Assembly (NCBI RefSeq): GCF_030815955.1
Contig: NZ_JAUSXK010000001.1
Coordinates: 2,294,001-2,358,000 of the forward strand
DNA length: 64,000 bases
Source of the DNA: Microbacterium murale
GTDB taxonomy: Bacteria > Actinomycetota > Actinomycetes > Actinomycetales > Microbacteriaceae
Direction of reading: 5' to 3'
Shown in pieces: positions 34,548-42,930 of this stretch. The notes under the pieces were generated by a model. It was not told the DNA's origin. It was given only the letters and a program-made list of their open reading frames with translations, and ran no database searches. Within the stretch, counting starts at the first letter, position 1; each line of letters opens with the position of its first letter. The translations under genes and the position numbers were made by a program.

Positions 34548-35621
34548 ATGGACCTCTTGCGGCTGGCGGGCGCACCAGGCGTCGGCAAATCCACGACCGC
34601 GTGGGCGATCGCCCAGCGGCTGGCGGACGAGGGCGTTCCGTGCGGATACGTCGACACCGACCAGTTGGGCATGTGTTATCCGGCACCAGACGATGACTCG
34701 GACCGATGGGCGCTCAAGGAGCGCGCACTCGCCGGGGTGGCTGAAGAGTTCTGGCGTGCTGGAGTGCAGCGACTGGTCGTCTCGGGCGTTGCGTTTCCCG
34801 ATGACCCCCCGCCGCAGATCGACGGGATCTCAGTGCGGTCGGTGTGGTTGGACGCCTCCGAGCAGACTCGGCGTGAACGGCTCGGGCAGCGGGGGAGCAG
34901 CGAGGATCAACTGCAGCAGTACCTTGCCGCCGGGACGGCGGAGGCGGCGCGGGTGGAGTCGTCCTGGGAGCGGATCAGCACCGACGGGTGGTCACTGGAC
35001 GAGACCGTCGACGCGGTGCTCTCGAGATGGCATCCGGTCGTCGTCCAGGAGAGCAGAGCTCCTCGCCCGTTCATATCGGAGGCAGCGGCCGTGGATCGCG
35101 TGCTGTGGGTCACCGGCCCGCGTTTGGCAGGAGCGTCGCGCATCGGCTGGGAGATCGCGAGTGAGGAGTGGGGCGCGGGACGCCGCCTCGGGTTCGCAGA
35201 CCTCGCGCAGCTGTCCTTCGCGTGGAACATCAACGGGGCTGTCGGGATGGCGAACATCGCGCGCGTGCACGGTGTCTTCCGTGATGTCGGCGCCGATGTG
35301 CTCGTGGTGGTCGCTCCTCTCGAGGTCAGCCCATTCGCCGTGCGGGCGGCGCTGCCGAATGCGGAGGTGTCGTTCGTGCGGCTCGTGGCCACCGGCGCTG
35401 ACGTCCGCGCGCATGCGAGGAGCCGTGCGAGAGGCGATGGCCCGGCGCTCGCCGGTGATGACCTCATCGATGCGTCGGATGCTGACATCGAGGACGTCGT
35501 CCGGACCAGCCTCGCGCAGTCGTCCCTTCCGCTTCGAGAGCATGAGCAGGCGGTCGATACGCGAGGTCTTTCACTGACGGATGCCGCGGCCGCTGTGCGG
35601 CGCTTCCTTCCTGCCGAGTAG
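34548..35621 (+). CDS. P-loop kinase-like protein
   Basis: A 357-residue soluble protein. The N-terminal 170 residues form a small-molecule-kinase-like P-loop domain (Walker A GAPGVGKST, an adenylate-kinase-like YVDTDQ strand and an RRERL lid). The second half (WVTGPRLAGASRIGWEIA, then VLVVVAPLEVSPFAVRA) looks like a degenerate repeat of the same fold with no functional Walker A. The substrate is unknown. The start is supported by TAGGCT at 34535-34540, seven bases before the ATG. No partner gene is obvious. Confidence 0.75.
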   Translation: MDLLRLAGAPGVGKSTTAWAIAQRLADEGVPCGYVDTDQLGMCYPAPDDDSDRWALKERALAGVAEEFWRAGVQRLVVSGVAFPDDPPPQIDGISVRSVWLDASEQTRRERLGQRGSSEDQLQQYLAAGTAEAARVESSWERISTDGWSLDETVDAVLSRWHPVVVQESRAPRPFISEAAAVDRVLWVTGPRLAGASRIGWEIASEEWGAGRRLGFADLAQLSFAWNINGAVGMANIARVHGVFRDVGADVLVVVAPLEVSPFAVRAALPNAEVSFVRLVATGADVRAHARSRARGDGPALAGDDLIDASDADIEDVVRTSLAQSSLPLREHEQAVDTRGLSLTDAAAAVRRFLPAE

Positions 35622-35628
35622 ATCGCGG

Positions 35629-36174
35629 TCAATGCGCGAGCAAAGCGATCTCACTGTACGGCGTCGAAGAGTTGATGATCTGCGGCGGGTCCGGAAGGTC
35701 TGACCAACCCGCCAGCTGTTTCTCGATTCGCCGCAGTTCATCGAGTCCGCCGGCTTCGGTGAGCAGGTTCAAGATGTTGCGGTCGATGAGACTGGAATCA
35801 GCCCGCCCACCCCGCTCCTCGACCCGACGCCAGCACTCCATGACATCTTCGTGAAGCATCGTGCGCCGCACCTGGCCTCCACCGGCAATCACCGCCGCTT
35901 CGAACTCGGAGGCCTCTTCTGAGGTGAAGAAGAGCTGCGGGAAGATCACGTTCCCGCCTGATGAAATGTGTTCTCTGAGCATCGCCAGCGCCAACGGTTG
36001 CACTTCGGCTCCGGCTTGGAGAAAGTCCGTCGAGGCGGTACCGAGGAGTCCCCGCAGGACGTCGACGTCAAGATTCAGCCAACCTCGTCTGGAAGCCACG
36101 AACTTCCGCGCGTATGTCGACTTCCCAGAGCCGGGCAGGCCATTCATGAAGATGCAGTAGCCAGCCTTAGACAT
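35629..36174 (-). CDS. AAA/zeta-toxin-like small kinase
   Basis: A 181-residue P-loop protein. MNGLPGSGKSTYARKF is the Walker A loop, and NLDVDVLR resembles the substrate-binding strand of gluconate, chloramphenicol or zeta-type kinases. Length fits a single small-molecule kinase domain. The open frame runs on to 37215, but only as antisense of the phosphotransferase gene; the ATG at 36174 with AGGAG nine bases upstream is the real start. No antitoxin-like gene is adjacent, so toxin function is not supported. Confidence 0.8.
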   Translation of the reverse strand: MSKAGYCIFMNGLPGSGKSTYARKFVASRRGWLNLDVDVLRGLLGTASTDFLQAGAEVQPLALAMLREHISSGGNVIFPQLFFTSEEASEFEAAVIAGGGQVRRTMLHEDVMECWRRVEERGGRADSSLIDRNILNLLTEAGGLDELRRIEKQLAGWSDLPDPPQIINSSTPYSEIALLAH

Positions 36175-36267
36175 CTCTGAGTTCTCCTGCGGGCAGCGGT
36201 CGGGGCATGGCTCGACGGTAGCAGCGGCTCGGGCGGTGTTCTCTGGGGTCCTCCTACACTGTGTGGC

Positions 36268-37089
36268 ATGCAGACTCAGACCCATGACCTCAGCTTCACC
36301 GATACGGAGGTTCGTAAGAGGTTTCTGAGTTGGGCGGATGGCGAGGCCGACAGGGAGTGGGGATGCCTCAGCTTGATTTGGGAGCACGCGCCGGGGCTCG
36401 CGCCACGACCGCTGAGGCGAGAGACCTTGAGCGGCCACCCCGTTATCGTCATGGAGCGACTGCCGGGTGATCCGCTCGGCCACGAGCCGCTCACCGCCCA
36501 GCAGACGGAATCCCTGGGACGGGCGTTGCGCCGCCTGTACAGCATCCCCGTCGAACGCATCATTGACGCAGGGATCAGCGAGCGACGCTACGGCCCGTCG
36601 ACGCTTCCTCACGCGCTCACCGGCTGGTTGAGCGAAACGCATGACCTCTCCCGCTGCCAGGACCCTGCGCTGGTGGCTGACGGTGTCGAGGCTGCGCGTG
36701 AGTGGCTGACTCGACCCGATGCTCTCCCCGCTCCGCGACTCGTCGGACTCGGGATCGCGGACCTGAACCCCGCGAACATCGTGTGGGACGGACAGAGCTG
36801 TCGTCTGGTTGATTTCGAAGACGGCGGACTCACCGACCCGGCGTACGATCTGGCCGATCACCTCGAGCACATCGCCGGTCGCATCACAGGCGTGTTCGAT
36901 CCAGATGCTCTTTCCGCAGCCGTTGATCTGTCCGAGGAGGAGCGAGATCGGATGCGCGCCTACCGACCGCTCTGGGCGGCGTTCTGGTTGGTGATGCTGT
37001 TGCCGGAGAACGGCGGCTTCCGTCGTAATCCACCAGGCACGACAGAAGTCCAGGCCAGCCATGTGAAAGGGCTCATCGCCGCCATGTGA
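36268..37089 (+). CDS. Aminoglycoside phosphotransferase (APH) family protein
   Basis: A 273-residue protein-kinase-fold phosphotransferase. The catalytic loop reads GIADLNPANIVWD (the counterpart of HGDLxxxNIL, with Ile-Ala replacing His-Gly) and the metal site is LVDFEDGG. The N-terminal region lacks a clear nucleotide-binding lysine motif. Family members phosphorylate antibiotics, choline, homoserine or sugars; the substrate is unknown here. TACACT at 36255-36260, seven bases before the ATG, indicates a leaderless mRNA. Confidence 0.82.
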   Translation: MQTQTHDLSFTDTEVRKRFLSWADGEADREWGCLSLIWEHAPGLAPRPLRRETLSGHPVIVMERLPGDPLGHEPLTAQQTESLGRALRRLYSIPVERIIDAGISERRYGPSTLPHALTGWLSETHDLSRCQDPALVADGVEAAREWLTRPDALPAPRLVGLGIADLNPANIVWDGQSCRLVDFEDGGLTDPAYDLADHLEHIAGRITGVFDPDALSAAVDLSEEERDRMRAYRPLWAAFWLVMLLPENGGFRRNPPGTTEVQASHVKGLIAAM

Positions 37090-37123
37090 GCACTCGGCCC
37101 GGTTTGCGACATGAGATCTACGA

Positions 37124-37927
37124 TCAGCGTTTCCCGAACGTCGCCTGCTGACCGTCGTGGATCGATGTGACCCACTCCCAGCCCGGTTGCGCGTCGGGTC
37201 CGATCCGTGGGTCATCCGACGGGTCCCCGTCGTGCAGGGCGCGCACGTACTCGCGGTCCAGGTCTATTCGCCGGCGCATCTCGGCCTGGTCTCCCGGCGA
37301 GCCGTGGCCGGGGATAACGACGTCGACATCATCGATCACGCTCTCCAGTTGCTGCAGTCCGACGAGGTACTCCTCGAGCGGATCGTTCGCGCCGTCCGGC
37401 TCGTCGAACATCGGCACAAGGACATCAGAGAGCATGTCGCCCGCCATCAGCGCTCCCCGTTCCGTGACCAGCAGCGCTGCGTGGCCCGGCGCATGAGCGG
37501 GATGCTCGATGACCCGAGTCTCTGGACCGTCCCACGGCAGCCGTGTCGCACCATCCGGCAAGCCAGTGAGAAGGCCGAAGAGACCGACCGGAACGTCGTC
37601 GACGATCTCGGGCGGAAGGCCTTCGATGAACGCTGACTTCCAGTCCGGCGGCGACCGCAGCTCCACCAGACGCGCGGCACAGCGTGCAGTGCCGTAGCGC
37701 GGCGCGGCGCCGAGCAGGGGATGCCAGAGCGCGTGATCCCAGTCGGGGTGCGTCGCGAACCCGGCGACGACAGGCAAGTCACGCTCGTGGAGATCGACGG
37801 TAAGTCGGTGCAGGGCCTGCGAGTTGTCGCGGGCGTGATGCGCAGGAGGGGGAGTGGCCCGCTCAGCCCTCGACCCCGAACGCCTCCGCAACCTCAGTCG
37901 TTCCAGGCAAAGCAAAACCCCCACCAT
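37124..37927 (-). pseudogene. MBL-fold metallo-hydrolase, 5'-truncated
   Basis: The reading frame encodes most of a metallo-beta-lactamase-fold hydrolase: THPDWDH (the HxxxDH-type zinc motif), a HAPGHAALL strand, GDMLSDVLVP and a C-terminal IPGHGSPG. The normal first 40-50 residues (two beta strands before the HxHxDH region) are missing. Upstream the frame runs straight into the tRNA terminator hairpin, where the only ATG (37927) lies inside the stem-loop. No credible start with a ribosome site is visible. It is either a 5'-truncated remnant or uses an unidentified start. Confidence 0.6.
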
Positions 37928-37949
37928 GTTAGAAGCTAGGTGGGGGTTT
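37915..37949 (-). terminator. Rho-independent terminator of the tRNA operon
   Basis: An 11-base-pair perfect stem (AAACCCCCACC with GGTGGGGGTTT) and a 13-base loop. On the minus strand it is followed by further T residues. It lies 27 bases past the tRNA-Phe 3' end and should end the Glu-Asp-Phe transcript. Confidence 0.88.
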
Positions 37950-37975
37950 CTGAGGTGACTGTAATGATCACCCTG

Positions 37976-38048
37976 TGGCTCCGACGGGCGTCGATCCCGT
38001 GACCTCACGATTTTCAGTCGTGCGCTCTACCAACTGAGCTACAGAGCC
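37976..38048 (-). tRNA. tRNA-Phe (GAA)
   Basis: A 73-base cloverleaf on the minus strand. The acceptor stem GGCTCTG pairs with CGGAGCC, the D-arm contains AGCTCAGTTGGTAGAGC, and the anticodon loop CTGAAAA gives anticodon GAA. In the T-arm the usual GTTCGA reads GATCGA. CCA is not encoded. It is the last gene of the three-tRNA unit. Confidence 0.95.
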
Positions 38049-38120
38049 ATGCGGCACATCGTAAATCCGCCGCAACCTAGACGAAAGGCCCTCTTCGAAA
38101 AAAGGGCCCGTCGCTTAGAG

Positions 38121-38194
38121 CGACCCTGACGGGACTTGAACCCGCGACCTCCGCCGTGACAGGGCGGCACGCTAACCAACTGCGCTACAGGGCC
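38121..38194 (-). tRNA. tRNA-Asp (GTC)
   Basis: A 74-base cloverleaf on the minus strand. The acceptor stem GGCCCTG pairs with CAGGGTC, the anticodon loop CTGTCAC gives GTC, and the T-arm carries GGTTCAAGTCC. CCA is not encoded. It is the middle gene of the Glu-Asp-Phe cluster, an arrangement common in actinobacteria. Confidence 0.96.
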
Positions 38195-38222
38195 ATGCTT
38201 TTAAATTGTATATCGGTCGAAG

Positions 38223-38295
38223 TGACCCCAACGGGATTCGAACCCGTGCTACCGCCGTGAAAGGGCGGCGTCCTAGGCCGCTAAACGATGGGGCC
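38223..38295 (-). tRNA. tRNA-Glu (TTC)
   Basis: A 73-base cloverleaf on the minus strand. The acceptor stem GGCCCCA pairs with TGGGGTC, the anticodon loop CTTTCAC gives TTC, and the T-arm carries GGTTCGAATCC. CCA is not encoded. It is the first gene of the tRNA unit and is divergent from the M23 peptidase gene. Confidence 0.96.
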
Positions 38296-38504
38296 GAAGG
38301 GCGTCCCGGGGGACTTCCTTGCCGACGCTCAAGCATAAAGGATGATTTGACCAAAACGCGAATCGAGGGCGCGCCGTACTTCCGCCCGGGCGTTTCGGGA
38401 GGACGATGGGTTGCGCCTGCCATGCCACAGCTTCTGAGATTCGCTGTTGCAGATGTTAAAGATGTTGTTACTGTGGCATGAGTGAAACCTGTGGAAGGGG
38501 CCGT

Positions 38505-39908
38505 GTGAACGACGAGCAGTCCGCGATGGATGCTGCGCGCGAAGCGGGAGACTCCTGCGGATGCGCGCCGAGCATCACTGAGCGGCGTACCTTCTGGCAG
38601 AAGAGCACCCTCACCCGTCGCAGCGCACTCGGCCTCGGCGCCCTCAGCGTCGTCGCGCTGAGCGCCTTCGGCATCGGATCCGGCGTCAACGCGGCGTACG
38701 CCGCCTCGTACCCGAGCTGGGACGACGTCCAGCAGGCCAAGAACAATGAGGCAGCGAAGGCCGCAGAAGTCACGCGCATCCAGAACCTCATCAACGCCCT
38801 GACTCAGAAGGTCGCAGACACGAAGGCTGCGGCGGAGGTCGCCGGCAACGAGTACTACGCCGCGCAGCAGGCATTCTTCGACGCAGTCACGAAGGCCAAC
38901 GAGCTTCAGGCGCAGGCCGATGCGCAGGCGAAGATCGCCGACGAGTCCGCCACGAAGGCGGGGCAGGTCGCTGCGCAGCTGTACCGCAACGGCGGCGACG
39001 ACACCGCTCTCGAACTCTTCTTCGCCGGCTCCGCGGCCAACGCAGACCAGCTGCTCTCCAAGCTCGGCACGATGGACAAGCTCCTCGAGTACAACCAGTC
39101 GGTGTACGACGACGCTGTCGCAGCGCGCAACTCTGCACAGTCGATCAGCGACCAGGCTCAGGTCGCGCGCACCGAACGGGATCGTCTGCAGAAGGTCGCC
39201 GAAGAGAAGATGGTCGCGGCGCAGGCGGCTGCCGAAGCTGCACAGGCCGCGCTCGATGAGCAGACCAAGTACCTCACCACGCTCGAGGCGCAGCTCGCTG
39301 CCCTTCAGGACACGACCGCGAAGACCGTTGCCGACTACCAGGAAGGCGTTCGCGTCGCCGAGGAAGCGCGCAAGGCCGCCGAGAAGAAGGCCGCTGAAGA
39401 GGCGGCCGCTGCGGCGGCCGCGGCAGCCGCCAATAACGGCGGCGGCGGTGGCGGCGGAGGCGGTGGCGGCGGAGGCGGCGGTGGAGGAACCGGCGGCTGG
39501 GTTCGCCCGCACGGCGGATGGCGCAGCTCCGGCTACGGTCCCCGCTCATCGCAATGCGGTCCGCAAGGCTGCTCATCCAGCTGGCACTACGGTGTCGACC
39601 TCGCGAACGGCTGCGGCACCCCGATCTTCGCGGCGAACGCCGGAACCGTCGACTACGCCGGCTGGAACGGCGGCTACGGCAACTACGTCCGCATCCAGCA
39701 CGGTGACGGCGTCGGGACGGGCTACGGCCACATCGTCGACGGCGGCATCGTGGTGCGCAGCGGCCAGTGGGTCGAGTCCGGTCAGGTCATCGCCTACGAG
39801 GGCAACACCGGCGGATCGTTCGGATGCCACCTCCACTTCGAGGTCTACATCTGGGGCGAGTACACCAACCCCATCGACTTCATGGGTGCGCGAGGCGTCT
39901 CGGTCTGA
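38505..39908 (+). CDS. Secreted M23 (LytM-type) peptidoglycan endopeptidase with coiled coil
   Basis: A murein hydrolase or regulator acting in the cell wall. The N-terminus has a twin-arginine-like signal (TRRSALGLGALSVVALSAFG, cleavage after AAYA). About 220 residues of Ala/Glu/Lys-rich coiled coil follow, then a run of 17 glycines, and a LytM domain with zinc ligands in HYGVDLANG and HLHFEV. The Gly run is a flexible linker. GTG 38505 has GGAAGG six bases upstream. ATG 38478 in the same frame would add nine residues and is a possible alternative. Such proteins help to split daughter cells. Confidence 0.88.
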   Translation: MNDEQSAMDAAREAGDSCGCAPSITERRTFWQKSTLTRRSALGLGALSVVALSAFGIGSGVNAAYAASYPSWDDVQQAKNNEAAKAAEVTRIQNLINALTQKVADTKAAAEVAGNEYYAAQQAFFDAVTKANELQAQADAQAKIADESATKAGQVAAQLYRNGGDDTALELFFAGSAANADQLLSKLGTMDKLLEYNQSVYDDAVAARNSAQSISDQAQVARTERDRLQKVAEEKMVAAQAAAEAAQAALDEQTKYLTTLEAQLAALQDTTAKTVADYQEGVRVAEEARKAAEKKAAEEAAAAAAAAAANNGGGGGGGGGGGGGGGGGTGGWVRPHGGWRSSGYGPRSSQCGPQGCSSSWHYGVDLANGCGTPIFAANAGTVDYAGWNGGYGNYVRIQHGDGVGTGYGHIVDGGIVVRSGQWVESGQVIAYEGNTGGSFGCHLHFEVYIWGEYTNPIDFMGARGVSV

Positions 39909-39938
39909 GATCCCGCACGCACGATCCCAAGAACACGA

Positions 39939-39977
39939 AGAAGCCCCCGGCCGCCGCAAGGCGCACCGGGGGCTTCT
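39939..39977. terminator. Bidirectional terminator between the M23 and ppa genes
   Basis: A 12-base-pair perfect stem (AGAAGCCCCCGG with CCGGGGGCTTCT) and a 15-base loop between two convergent genes. The A-rich left flank and the TTCT end allow use in both directions. Confidence 0.85.
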
Positions 39978-39991
39978 GATGTCAGCGAGGG

Positions 39992-40483
39992 TCAGTGGTC
40001 CTGGTCGCCCGCGCGAACGATCGCCTCATCGAGGATGCGCTGCGCCTCGGCGGCGTCACCCCACGCGTCGACCTTGACCCACTTGTTGGGCTCGAGGTCC
40101 TTGTAGTGCTCGAAGAAGTGCTCGATCTCCTTCTTCGTGTATTCGGCGAGATCGCCGATGTCCTGGATGTGCGCCCAGCGCGGATCCTTCGACAGCACGG
40201 CGACGAGCTTGTCGTCTCCGCCGGCCTCATCGCTCATCTTGAGCACGGCGACAGGACGGACCTCGACGACGACGCCGGGGAACAGCGCCTGGTCGAGCAG
40301 CACGAGCACGTCGAGCGGGTCGCCGTCCTCGCCAAGAGTGTTGTCGAAGTAGCCGTAGTCGGCCGGGTAGCCGAAGGTCGTGTAGAGAACACGGTCGAGG
40401 TGCACTCGTCCGGTCTCGTGGTCGACCTCGTACTTCACGCGGCTGCCGCGCGGGATCTCGATGACGGCGTCGTGTGCGCCCAT
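39992..40483 (-). CDS. ppa: Inorganic pyrophosphatase
   Basis: A 163-residue family I soluble pyrophosphatase, hydrolysing PPi to two phosphates and pulling biosynthetic reactions forward. The signature FGYPADYGY...EDGDPLDVLVL is intact, with metal-binding aspartates and the conserved VRPVAVLKMSDEAGGDDKL segment. Length matches actinobacterial Ppa. A GAGGAG ribosome site precedes the ATG. Confidence 0.97.
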   Translation of the reverse strand: MGAHDAVIEIPRGSRVKYEVDHETGRVHLDRVLYTTFGYPADYGYFDNTLGEDGDPLDVLVLLDQALFPGVVVEVRPVAVLKMSDEAGGDDKLVAVLSKDPRWAHIQDIGDLAEYTKKEIEHFFEHYKDLEPNKWVKVDAWGDAAEAQRILDEAIVRAGDQDH

Positions 40484-40526
40484 GCGTGTGCTCCTCAGAA
40501 AAGACGGTTGGATGCCGGAAACCAGC

Positions 40527-41137
40527 CTACCTGCGCAGCCGATCGAGCAGTTTCTCCAGTGGGGTCGAGAACACGAGCAGCAGAAGAGCGAAGTAGCCGA
40601 TCGGATGCACCCATGCCGCGATGGGCAGTGCCACGCAGAACAGGATGATCGCGGCGATGTCCCCGATTGCTCCGTGACGGAGTTTCTCGGCGCTGAGATC
40701 GGTGAGCGTCGGATGCCGCATCAGATACAGCTTGCCCGCGAGCGTCGCCGCCTGCGTCAGGATCAGCGTGCCGATGTAGAGCAGCGCCTGAAGCGGGTCC
40801 GTGTCCATCTGGCCGAGCATCGCCGTCGGCACCGGCAGCCACACGATCGTCAGCATCCACGCGACGTTGACGCACAGCAGCGGATTCGAAATGCGGAGGA
40901 CTCCCTCGTACATTCGATGATGCTCCATCCAGAACACGGCGATCAGGACGAAGCTGAGGACGAAGCTGACGATCTGACCGCCGTGCTCGACCAGGAATGC
41001 CCGGTGCTCGTCTCATCGATCGCCGCCTCGGACACCGACTCCAGCAACGGCAGGATCAGCAGCGTCATCGCGATCGCCACGACGGCATCGACGAAGGCCT
41101 TCAGGCGCTCGGGAGCGAATGTGGTCTGCTCAGTCAC
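40527..41137 (-). pseudogene. TMEM175/DUF1211-type potassium channel family gene with a frameshift
   Basis: Two minus-strand frames together encode one DUF1211/TMEM175 protein. The first part (from the ATG at 41137) has the family start FAPERLKAFVDAVVAIAMTLLILPLL. The second part begins with AFLVEHGGQIVSF in another frame and runs through FWMEHHRMYEG to the stop. The frames meet at about 41000-41003, where one base missing in ACCGGGCATTCC would restore a single frame of about 200 residues with six helices. Without correction the protein ends early. The cause is a real mutation or a sequencing or assembly error in a G/C run. Confidence 0.8.
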
Positions 41138-41204
41138 AGGCTCAGACTAGAGCTGTACGGGATGCGCCGGGTAGGCGCGCTTCTCGGTGCCGTAGCGTTG
41201 TCGT

Positions 41205-42227
41205 GTGCCTTCACTGTCGCCTGCCATCGCCGAGATCCGTCTTGCTGTGCGCACCGCCCTCGTCGACCTGCCCGACGGCACGACCCTCGTGGTCGCGCTC
41301 TCCGGAGGTGCGGACTCGCTGGCTCTCGCCGCTGCGACGGCGTTCGAAGCGCGCGCGCGGGGGATGCAGGTGGTGAGCGCGACGATCGATCACGGACTTC
41401 AGGAAGGATCGGCGGCCGCGGCGGCCGCGGCTGCCGCGAAGGCACAGGCCCTCGGCATCCGTGCGTCAGTCGAGCGAGTGCAGGTGGCGGGTTCGTCGAG
41501 CGGGTCAGGGACCGGAATCGGCGGCGCTGGAGGGCCCGAGGCCGCGGCGCGCGACGCCCGCTATGCGGCGCTCGGCCGCATCGCTGCGGAAGAACGCGCC
41601 GTCGCGGTCCTCCTCGGCCACACACTCGACGACCAGGCCGAGACCGTGCTGCTGGGACTGGCCCGTGGCTCCGGCGCGGCAAGCCTGCAGGGGATGGCCC
41701 CCAGTCGCGCCGACGAAGACGGCGTGATCTGGCTTCGTCCGATGCTCGGGGTGCGGCGTGAAACGACCCGTGCGTTCTGCGCAGCATCCGATCTCGTGCC
41801 GTGGGACGACCCCCACAATCTCGATGACCGATTCGCGCGGGTTCGCGTGCGCGAGCGCGTGCTCCCGGTGCTGGAGGCCGAACTCGGCCCCGGCATCGCG
41901 GCGGCGCTTGCGCGCACGGCAGCGCAGCTTCGGGAAGACACCGAAGCGTTCGACGAGATGATCCACGAGACGATCGAAGACATCGTCGAGCATGCCGAGG
42001 CCGGCATCTCCGTCAGCGTCGCGGCTCTCGCCGCGAACCCGGCGGCGCTGCGGAACCGCATCATCCGTCTCGTCGCGCACAGCGAGTTCGGCGCGAGCCT
42101 CACCCGAACTCAGACGGTGGAGGTCGCGCGTCTCGTCACGGAATGGTCAGGCCAAGGGCCGATCGATCTGCCCGGCTGCTCGGCGACGAGGCAGGGCGGG
42201 CAGATCGTTTTCACGGCGCGCACCTGA
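41205..42227 (+). CDS. tilS: tRNA(Ile)-lysidine synthetase
   Basis: A 340-residue PP-loop enzyme that attaches lysine to C34 of tRNA-Ile(CAU), changing its decoding from AUG to AUA. The ATP-binding motif SGGADS (residues 33-38), the DHGLQ segment, GHTLDDQAET and the RPML...R motif are all present. The length is that of the short actinobacterial form. TAGCGT at 41193-41198, six bases before the GTG, indicates a leaderless mRNA. tilS-hpt-ftsH is a common bacterial order; here a minus-strand DUF937 gene is inserted between tilS and hpt. Confidence 0.95.
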   Translation: MPSLSPAIAEIRLAVRTALVDLPDGTTLVVALSGGADSLALAAATAFEARARGMQVVSATIDHGLQEGSAAAAAAAAAKAQALGIRASVERVQVAGSSSGSGTGIGGAGGPEAAARDARYAALGRIAAEERAVAVLLGHTLDDQAETVLLGLARGSGAASLQGMAPSRADEDGVIWLRPMLGVRRETTRAFCAASDLVPWDDPHNLDDRFARVRVRERVLPVLEAELGPGIAAALARTAAQLREDTEAFDEMIHETIEDIVEHAEAGISVSVAALAANPAALRNRIIRLVAHSEFGASLTRTQTVEVARLVTEWSGQGPIDLPGCSATRQGGQIVFTART

Positions 42228-42240
42228 TGGTGCGCGCCGT
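42213..42240. terminator. Hairpin spanning the tilS stop codon
   Basis: A 12-base-pair perfect stem, ACGGCGCGCACC with GGTGCGCGCCGT, with a four-base TGAT loop that contains the tilS stop. It separates convergent tilS and the DUF937 gene. No T-run follows on either strand, so it may act as a stabilising or weak termination structure. Confidence 0.5.
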
Positions 42241-42247
42241 GTGCCGG

Positions 42248-42844
42248 TTACTTCTTCCCGCCGAAGATGTTGCCGATGATGCCGCCGAGGTCGATCCCGC
42301 CGCCTGAGCCGCCGGATGACGAGCCGCCGCCGAGGATTCCGCCGAGCAGATCGCCGATCCCGCCGCTTGAGCCGCTCTTGTCGCCGCCGCCGATCAGTCC
42401 GCCGATGAGGTCGCCGATCCCGCCGCCCGACTCCGCGCCATCAGCACTCGTCGAGGTGTCCTTGTTCTTGTTGGCGATCAGGCCCATGATGATCGGCGCG
42501 AGGATCGGGAGGAGTTTGCCGAAGTCGATCCCGGCGGTCTTCTCGGAGGCGTTCAGCTTCGACGTGACCTCCTGCTTCTGGTCGCCGAGCACGTGCGTGA
42601 CGATCTTGTCGCCATCGGCCTGATCGACCTCATCCACAGTGGAGACGCCGGCCTTGCCCTCATGCTTCTTCAGCGCATTCTGGATCGCCGCAGAGCCTTC
42701 TTCGCTCGCAGCGTTCTTCGCCAGTCCGCCGAGCAGCACTGCGCCGCCCTGCTCGACCGCAGCCTTCGCGACGTCGGGCGTGACGTTGAGCTTCGCTGCG
42801 ATGTCATCGATCGGCACCTGCTTGAGGATGTCGTCAAGAGCCAT
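42248..42844 (-). CDS. DUF937 domain protein
   Basis: A 198-residue protein. The N-terminal part (DDILKQVPIDDIAAKLNVTPDVAKAAVEQGGAVLLGGLAKNA) matches DUF937, a helical domain related to YidB. The rest is a Gly/Ser-rich tail with repeated IGDLIGG/LLGGILGG units that could be disordered or self-associating. There is no signal peptide. The ATG at 42844 has AAGGAAGG upstream. Biological role unknown. Confidence 0.85.
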   Translation of the reverse strand: MALDDILKQVPIDDIAAKLNVTPDVAKAAVEQGGAVLLGGLAKNAASEEGSAAIQNALKKHEGKAGVSTVDEVDQADGDKIVTHVLGDQKQEVTSKLNASEKTAGIDFGKLLPILAPIIMGLIANKNKDTSTSADGAESGGGIGDLIGGLIGGGDKSGSSGGIGDLLGGILGGGSSSGGSGGGIDLGGIIGNIFGGKK

Positions 42845-42930
42845 GGGATTCCTTCCTTCGGCGTGCGTCCGCGCGCCCTCACCGCTCACAGTAGTGCGCA
42901 CGCACAGGAACGTGTCACTAAAATCGATGC

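Noticed and set aside
35629..36174. Zeta-type toxin of a toxin-antitoxin pair
   Set aside because: The fold is compatible, but no small antitoxin gene is adjacent and the ATP-kinase motif alone does not show toxicity.
35629..37215. 528-residue version of the small kinase
   Set aside because: The first 347 residues are antisense to the phosphotransferase gene; the P-loop motif stands ten residues after the ATG at 36174, which has its own ribosome site.
37976..38295. Integrated element at the tRNA cluster
   Set aside because: No integrase, no repeated tRNA 3' end and no phage or plasmid genes were found on either side; only the truncated MBL gene hints at past rearrangement.
39437..39500. GGC/GGT-rich run in the M23 gene considered as a repeat element
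   Set aside because: It encodes an in-frame polyglycine linker between the coiled coil and the LytM domain, as is common in this family.
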